From: Dipteris shenzhenensis | Lineage: Eukaryota; Polypodiophyta; Polypodiopsida; Gleicheniales | Length of the DNA: 64,000 nucleotides | Assembly: GCA_047967505.1 (NCBI GenBank) | Contig: CM106539.1 | Reading direction: 5' to 3' (one strand) | Program-made: the position numbers and the translations under genes | Shown here: piece by piece, positions 56,700 through 64,000 of the stretch | How positions within the stretch are numbered: the first letter of the stretch is position 1 | Layout: each line of letters starts with the position of its first letter | Notes under the pieces: generated by a model | Databases searched by the model: none | What the model was told of the DNA's origin: nothing | What the model saw: the letters and a program-made list of their open reading frames with translations, nothing else

Positions 56700-59100
56700 C
56701 AATGGAATGTATTATGAACCAAACCTTACCACCTGTAGGCGGTCACCACATGAGTAGACCTTGGTTTCCAAGTATTAAACCTAACCACTTGAGAGTAGCA
56801 ATGTAAGCACCCATGGGAGGTATTGATCATGTTGTAATACCACCCTTGACCACCTTAAGTAGCAAGTATGCACAAGGGGAGGTGATGGACTTTTGTAGAC
56901 TCACATCTGACCATCTTGTAGTAGCCAATGCATCATGGCACCAAGGGGAGGTGTTGAGAGATATGGTGCCATGTGCATATAATTAGAGGCAAGTGTATGA
57001 GGTAAGATATGGTGTTGTATGAATTAAAGTAGCCACCCATGGATATTGACTACATGAGAAGATGATGTGGAGTAAGGGCTACCACTAGATGATATGTGGA
57101 TTAGAGGATACCACAAGTGTTGACTATTCAAAAGGCTCTCTCTATATAAGAAGCACCTATGTAGTTTCTTCTATGGTTTGATTCCCTTAATCTTCTTGGG
57201 ATTTCGTGTTACACTAAGAGAGCACGATCTGCATTTTCACATTGAGAACAATAACCCTTGCACAAACTAGGATGGTGAATCTAGACTAGTGGACTATAGT
57301 CTCCCACCTTATTTCCAATTGGGGATGACTGGGTTAAGGAAACGTGCCATCATTCCATCCTTTCCAGTCCTAGATTCCATTGTACTTCAAGAATCTTGAG
57401 GCCATTGTCCAAGATGAGAGACAAATGGCTATTGCCAAGTTACCATCCTAATTCCATCCATGTTTTGAGGCCGCAGAATAAATACTAAGAGAGACAAGAG
57501 ATCTTAAGGAAAAATATTAGAAGTGTCACAAGTCAAGACGGTTCCTAAGACATTTGATTGATGATTTTTTTGGAAGTTCAATGGAGTGCAACAAATACTT
57601 ATGACATATCTACCAAATCTACTTGCTTCTCCACTTGAGAATTTACAATTAGAGGCCGATTGAAGATGCCACAAGAATAGCCAAGTGTTAGTCAAGTGGC
57701 ATTTCCGAAATTTACAAGCTCCAAGGTCTCCAATCCACAGAGGTTTGGGGTCTTTCTAATTTTGAGAAATAGTGTTATGGAATCCAAGATAAATAAGATA
57801 GAACCCTCTAGATAAGGGGCTTTCATTTATCTCTCCTTTTTACTTCCTCTTCTCCTTCTTCTCCTTCTTTGCAAGTTGATGATAGATGCCAATTGGAAAT
57901 GATTTTCCCTTGTTCTAGTCTGTTAAGTAGTACAAACTTCATAGATTTTTGATTTTTTATGGTCAAATAAAGAAGCAATACATATTCATGTGCTAGGTGA
58001 GTAATATATTAAATTATTAAAAAAATAAAATCATGTGTAGAGAGCATGTAACTCCTACATTAAGGAATAATGATCAGTAGCATGTGCTTCATCATGGTAG
58101 CTATGTGTGTTTGCTACGACTCTAATGTGCTAGTGTAATAATTATACATTTTTCTTACTTATGGCCCTGTATCCAACATAATTATTGTCTCAAAATATTG
58201 GCATCATACCCACTTGGCATGCTCTTCTATTATTATGTGTATCCATGCTAAAGTAGGGGATTGTTATATTATAAGGATTTGGTGCATCATCTTACAAGCA
58301 TGGTGTGCAAGACCCAATTTTTCCATTTACAATAGTGTAATGAGGTAATCCTTGCAGTCTTTTACACATGCATAATCCACCAATTAAGATGAGGAACCCA
58401 TTAGGGCCTTGTGGGTCTCCCCATTCTTCTTGCCACTCCCAGTAATTTAATTGAGTCACAAGCCTAGCAAGGGACACACCCAAGATAGAATGAAGAAAAA
58501 GTAGCATCCACTTTGGCAATTCTAATGGGGATGGAAAGTATGAAGTAGATGAATCTCGCACAATTTCTTCCGACGTAAAAACGAAGTCTAGTGTGGGTAG
58601 AATGTGACCAAGTGTTAAGTGGGTCCATACTGCATCCAACCATGGTTAGGCATAGAGCATAGAGTTAGGCACATAGGATAGGAATCCATGTATTTATGAG
58701 GGCCAGTCCACATGTGTAAGAGAACATTGGAGGAGAATGTTGGATGGGGTTAACTACCTATATCTTATATGGGTTTTCTAATTTTTAGCATATTGCATAT
58801 ACTTGATTTTGGGAGTTTCGCCATTGTACTCAGCTTTTGCACGCTTGTTTCTCTCTCTCTTCAATTTTTCTTTGTTGGAGTAGATTTCCCTTCAATTCTT
58901 CGGTGATTATAAAAACATTAACAACATTTCCATGCAAAGCCCTCTTCTATGTTAGGTAGTAAATTACTCATAGAATAAGCTTCCTTCAAAGAAACATACT
59001 TCTTTGAGTTTGAAAGATGCCAAGTTAGAATCAAGACTTATAGTAGTAAAAGGTTTCCTATTCACCACAATGCTATGTATTAGTAGAAAAAACTATCCGC
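56700..59100. other. Intergenic DNA, no supported gene
   Basis: Short open frames only. ~57135-57260 has CTCTCTATATAAGAAGCACC followed by sequence like an LTR transcription start and R region, so a solo LTR may lie here, but I could not find its ends. The minus frame at 58292-58639 (115 codons) has no recognised motif. Confidence 0.4.
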
Positions 59101-59539
59101 ATTGACCATGGTACAACACAATTGCAATAGAGGCCTCTGTATCCACCCATTCTTTCAATATTGTGGGATCTTGCCCAACAATAGACAATTCCATAGCTTC
59201 CTTGTAAAGGGGTATGCCCGTGCCCTCCCATCTCTATGCATTTTAGTTAACATCAGCCATAGCTTAACTAATGCTGGACTGGAGGTTGTAAATCTATCGA
59301 TACCGATGACCTCAAAGGCATTATTCATCCCATTGAGAGCTTGTAGATCAAACCTCAAGAAGACCGTGCTATCAAGTCTTTACTTTTTGAACTTTGATTG
59401 AGGCTTCGCATGAGCATTTGAAATTTGGCACAATTAGTGTTGGAGGGCCCAAGTGCAAGTCCATAGCATAATTACTAACATGGTGTTCTTTGAGTTCTTT
59501 CACTCCTTAAACTCTATGGACTTTTGTAGCTTGTGTAGC

Positions 59540-59780
59540 ATGGAAGCACCATAGATAACATATGGCCGAACTTTGCAATGGAGTCACATGACATGTGCCT
59601 TGGACTCACTATGTATGGCACAAATACTTTTGAATTACAATCTACTTCTTGGTCAATATGGCCCATAGTTTTGGTAAATTATAACATTCCCACATGGTTG
59701 ATTGTAAAGAAGGTACACCTTATGGTTTTCTTCCTTCTACCTACAAAATATAAGGTTATAAACATGCACATATAAATGGA
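59540..59780 (+). pseudogene. Second CACTA transposase (TNP2-like) fragment
   Basis: Reads CLGLTMYGTNTFELQSTSWS, then IWPIVLVNYNIPTWLIVKK. This is the conserved TNP2 stretch that in the larger element reads NLHLGLAMDGVNPFGL. It is on the opposite strand to that copy and shows different decay. No CACTA ends were identified around it. Confidence 0.75.
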
Positions 59781-61060
59781 AGCACTATGATAGAGGAGCT
59801 TCAAGTCCTACGGAGAGGGACGCAAGTCTTCAATATCTCTAGAGCTTCGAGGCGATTTCGCATGCATTATGATTTGCAAGTCAACCACCTTGCTTATTTG
59901 GGAAACTAGGGTTAACAATCAACCAACTCATTGGTTTTCAATCAACAATCAACCACCTCATTGATTTGTTCAACCTCACACTGTCAATTAGGGTCAATGG
60001 TCAACCACTACAACGGTTTAGAGCTCTTGTGCCGCCATAGCTTGGTTGCAACCAAAACTCAACCAACAAGTAGTTCCATTGATTGATTGTCTCATGGATA
60101 TCATACTGTATCTCCTTCCGAAACACGCTGCTCAATCAATAATTAATCCCTTTGAGTGATGGGGGGGGGAGGGGGAGAGGGGGCGATGGAGAGTAGGGAC
60201 TGGGTAGAGAAGGGACAGGGTTTAGAACGCCTCCCCCCTCCTCCCAAACAAACAAAAAACAAAAAATAGAGCATCCAACTTGTGTTTAGAGATCTAGGGT
60301 GTGTTAGATGTGACCTATTACTAGAACATCCAACAAGTTGCTCAAGAAACACGTTGGATGCAACGCAACCTATTCTATAAATTATGGAAAGGTATCTAGG
60401 GATTCTAAATAACATTGCTAAAAACTGAAATGTTATGAAGAACAAACACCATGCCTAATTCTATTTGACAACTTGGTTGAGTAATATAAAAAGCATCAAC
60501 CATCTATTTAACTACTTTACTTGCATCTAATTGAACTGCCTTTTAAGGCACACACTACACTTATATAGTCTCTATGATATGTCAGTTATCAAATCAATTA
60601 GTAGTTGCTCATTTAAATAGTCTTCTAGACTCACGGGATAATTTTATCACCACACTTTCTTATAGAGAGCATCCTCCTACATTAACTCAACTTCATGGTT
60701 ACCTCGTCTCACTGAGAAAACCAAAAGACTAAGTAAGAAGATTGGAAGTTGGGATGATATTGCCTTGATGGCTAAAACTAGAAAACTCAAAATGCATAAG
60801 CAGGTTAATTCAATGCACAAGCACGTTCATTAGGGGTAGCAATGTGCAAGCAGGTTAATTCAATTATAAAAATTGGCATCAAAGGGATATGTTCCAAGCT
60901 AGAAACCTATGTTGGTTATGTGAACGTATGGAATGCACAAACAAAAGCGTTCATTTTGATTTAAATTGTATATTCTTCCGAGTAGCTCATGTTCTCTTAG
61001 TATATATATGCAATGCCACATACATGCATGACTCTGATGTGCGCATGTATGTGTATGTGT
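59781..61060. other. Intergenic DNA, no gene seen
   Basis: Contains repeated short phrases (CAATCAACCACCTCATTG at 59940-59970; GCAGGTTAATTCAAT at ~60800 and ~60850) and a G-rich run at 60160-60185. No coding or RNA gene is supported. Confidence 0.5.
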
Positions 61061-61065
61061 ATACA

Positions 61066-61095
<30 letters not shown>
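61066..61095. repeat. (CT)n microsatellite
   Basis: About 14 CT units adjoining the 3' end of the minus-strand LINE. Confidence 0.9.
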
Positions 61096-61098
<3 letters not shown>

Positions 61099-64000
61099 GG
61101 GGTGAAATCCATTTGTCATTATATTACCAAAAACAGTCCCAAAGAAAGGAACGAATAACTACAAACATCAAAAGACATTATTATGGGACAAGAAGGCAAG
61201 ATATTCTATGCCCTGCGCATGTAGACAACCATACAATGATTATTGTAAAGATGCACGGAAGAACTCATATTTAGCCAAGGACCACCATGATTGCAGTCCT
61301 TCCTTTGGGTCCATAGTGAGCCAATACAAATAAAGATCAGATCCTTGCCTCATAGGATGAAAACCAAACAACTAGAAGTTCTTGTCAAAGGAAGAAATGA
61401 GCATGAAGCTGTTTGTTGTAGCAAGAACAAGAAATCATGGGACTTTGGGCAATGCCAAAACAGATGAGAGGCATAGACTCTTGTATAAACAGGCATCGTC
61501 CACAAGTGGTAGGAGCAATATGATGACGAGCTAAAATCTGTCCAAAAGGAAGAACTCTAAGCATAATCCACTATAAGAAAAACTTTTGCCAACATTTAAG
61601 ATGGGAGAGTATATGCTTCCAATTAGCAATCAAATGAGAGACAAAAGGACATCCCTACTTTGCCTTTAAAGTGACCTATAAGAAAGTCCATGGTTGATTA
61701 CCCTACATGAACTGAACCATAATTTTTTCCTTCTGAGCTAGAATATGCATGTGAATATTGAGGACATTCAATCCCCCATGGATTTCATGCATGCAAAGGT
61801 GATCCATTGAAAGCATCCTAAGGGCTTTCTGACGAAAGTGCGACCGCCAAAAAAGCTCTATAATAGTAGACATAAAACATGAATGTCTTGCTTGGCAAAC
61901 ATCATGAAAGGGAAATAAAACTGGATGTATGCAACCAAAATCAATTGAATTGTGTGGTATCGAACATGTAAAGGCCATGTTGGCAATATGTATTCCAATT
62001 TCTTCTTGGTGGCGTGTCATGTACCCTGTTCACTTGCAGATGGCGAGTAATCATTCATCCGAAAGGGTAACTAAGATGCCGCACTAGCTGCATGGGTAAA
62101 ACAATGTCCATTGACCATAACAAACAATGCCAAGCTTTCTCATGAAGAGGAAGAAGCTTAGATTTTTGACAATTGACATGTAGACCTACAACCAGACCAT
62201 ATAACTATAAAGCTCGCATGAAGCATGAAAGATTCCTTTCATCATTTCTGCAGACTATGTAAGGCACTTGTATCTACGATATGATCCATGTATTGTAGCA
62301 TGGATGAGTAGCTATGGCATAGAATAAAGCACTCAGTGGACAACCTTGTCTATTACAAGACCTCTCTGCCTGGGTTGTTTGGTGGCCGAGCTTCCACGTT
62401 CAGAAGTCATGATGTGCTTGGGAGATCAAGCCCAAGCTATTTCGTAGCTAGATTGATCAAAAAAATACTGGATCGTTGAGAAGAAAACCACCAAGACTGA
62501 ATCAAACTTTAAATGACTCCAAGATCTTGAGCTGAATTTAATTATTTTTGCAGTAAATCAGCAAAACAATTTGATGTGTTGGAACAACCAACTGAGCTGA
62601 ATCAGATCACTAGGGGCTAGGGCTGTGCTGAACTTGAAATTCGCTGTGAAATACGTGGCTGAGTTGTCCACTCCAAGTTTCGCCAAAATTTAGGGACTCC
62701 GTGTAGATCGAAACACTTGTGCTTTGTTCACAAATTTGAAACGATTTGGCAAGGCTGAAGAGGTAGATCTAAATTGTGATCAAATTTAGAAGCTCCTTGT
62801 CTGGATCTTGGACCGTTGAAAACTTGTCTTCTATGATTCACCGATGTCTCTCCTCAATTGGGTAGTTCTTTGGATCATTGCCAACACCTTGACTATCTTG
62901 ATATAACCAATAAATAAGATGCTACATTTTCCTCCTAAATCCTAGAACCTACATGGTTTATGAAATAAAATCCCATTGTATTGTATCAAAGGCTTTCACA
63001 ATATCCACCTCTAACACAAGAACATCTTGCTTAGTGTACTTTGCACATTCTATCGCCACATAGGCATTTGCAAGATATACAAGCTTTCACAATATCCACC
63101 TGTAAAAAAAGAACACCTTGCTTAGTATACTTTGCACATTCTATTCCCACATAGGAATTTGCAAGATTGTCAGTAATACGTCTACAGGAAATAAAACCAT
63201 ACTAAGCAAGATGCAACCATCACGTAGAAAGTCTTTGAGCCAAGTCACAATCATATTACCAACCACCTTATAGATGCCACACCATGAATAAGAGTAATGG
63301 ATCTCCAGTCTGTAAAAGATTCATATAAATGCTTTTTGGGAAAGAATTTAACCAAGCCTTTCTTCCAATTGGTTGGCATTTGTTGAGTGTCCCACGCATG
63401 ATTAACCATATATAGTAATGCAACGAAAATGGCATCCCAATACTGTAGATTAAACCCCACATGAGACCGTCCCACCCAAGACTTTTCCATTTCCCACATG
63501 CTCAAATGGCTTCTTTCAACTCCCTGTCCATGAAAGGAAATTCAAACTGCATAGCCTATTGTGGAGATAGAATTGGAGTGACATATTGGACTTCCAATTT
63601 CAAATCTTGTGATGGAGGATCACCATACCGAAAATGTTGAGCAAAGTCACAACCATAAATCTTATCAAGTGATCTGGCGGCAAGGATAATTCAATATATC
63701 CCGCCAAATCAATTTGCTATGATGAGAGGTTTGAGAAACAGAGACTGAGGTGATTCAAATCTCTCCCCTTGCACAAGACATTGCATAATTATCCAACGAC
63801 CAGCCCCGTGATTAGAACCCACAACTGGATGAAGATCATGTTTCACAAGAAGCACAACTCCAGAGAAGGAGTTTTACTAGCATAAAAAATGTCATAACCG
63901 AAAAAGTGCCCTGTCTGGCCCACATAACCATGCTAGTTATGCTCCTGCAAGGCCATTATATGAGGTTGCAATTTGTTGACATATGCCCATAAGATCTTCC
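61096..64000 (-). mobile_element. Decayed LINE, 5' part beyond the window
   Basis: Minus-strand motifs in LINE order. ~63550-63450 has a GWDGL-like pre-RT region. 63505-63251 has WDAIFVALLYMVNHAWD, LVKFFPKKHLYESFTDWRSI. ~63010-62960 has VDIVKAFDTIQWDF (RT motif A). ~62345 has QGCPLSALFYAIATHP. 62020-61703 has HEIHGGLNVLNIHMHILAQK. ~61520-61430 has a zf-RVT-like LARHHIAPTTCGRCLF. Stops and frameshifts abound. Motifs A and QGCPLS are ~640 bp apart, longer than usual, so an insertion of several hundred bases lies between ~62360 and ~62930. An ~85-bp segment at 62991-63081 is duplicated at 63083-63166. Confidence 0.82.

Noticed and set aside
57080-57320. Solo LTR with a TATA-like CTCTATATAAGAAG
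   Set aside because: It is suggestive of an LTR promoter, but no TG/CA ends or target duplication could be found.

Overview
The window is nuclear DNA from a plant, very probably a land plant with a large, repeat-rich genome. A fern, lycophyte or gymnosperm fits the long transposon-filled introns and dense (CT)n/(CA)n tracts, but I cannot fix the species. Two ordinary host genes are supported, both on the minus strand. The rest is transposable elements, their relics, simple repeats and intergenic DNA with no visible gene.

Host gene 1 (1310-24501, minus) encodes an alpha/beta-hydrolase-fold protein of the DUF829/TMEM53 family. Its seven coding exons total 1266 nt and join in frame with GT-AG introns. 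They are spread over 23 kb because intron 5 is 6.75 kb and intron 3 is 14.25 kb. Intron 5 holds a degraded LINE split by a short LTR retrotransposon (4225-6483, TSD GAGAT), coiled-coil ORF relics and a 224-bp duplication. Intron 3 holds a 12.8-kb LINE-bounded nest (10506-23310, with a 15-bp flanking repeat). Inside it lie a decayed Ty3/gypsy chromovirus lacking the integrase core and a 704-bp deletion-derived Ty1/copia element (TSD CCATC).

From 24.6 to 32.6 kb there is a decayed intron-bearing gene of unknown family, hAT-like transposase relics, and a large inverted repeat built from microsatellites (27.9-29.8 kb). A complete CACTA (En/Spm) element lies at 32651-41424 with TSD TCT. Its decayed TNP2-like transposase reads leftward and its second ORF region reads rightward from a central segment. 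That segment carries the same short motif as the two ends. Its right half contains a satellite array of palindromes. The element sits inside the acidic end of a hAT-like reading frame.

From 42 to 48 kb are duplicated Ty1/copia-associated repeats, a copia integrase fragment, CT-rich DNA and an isolated conserved-looking exon. Host gene 2 (48649-51129, minus) is a six-exon UBA2-type RNA-binding protein gene with two RRMs and a Gly/Ala/Tyr/Gln-rich tail. One of its introns uses a GC donor. From 51 to 61 kb are tandem repeats, including a 21-bp minisatellite open in several frames, and a second CACTA transposase fragment. From 61 kb to the end a decayed LINE on the minus strand runs off the window.
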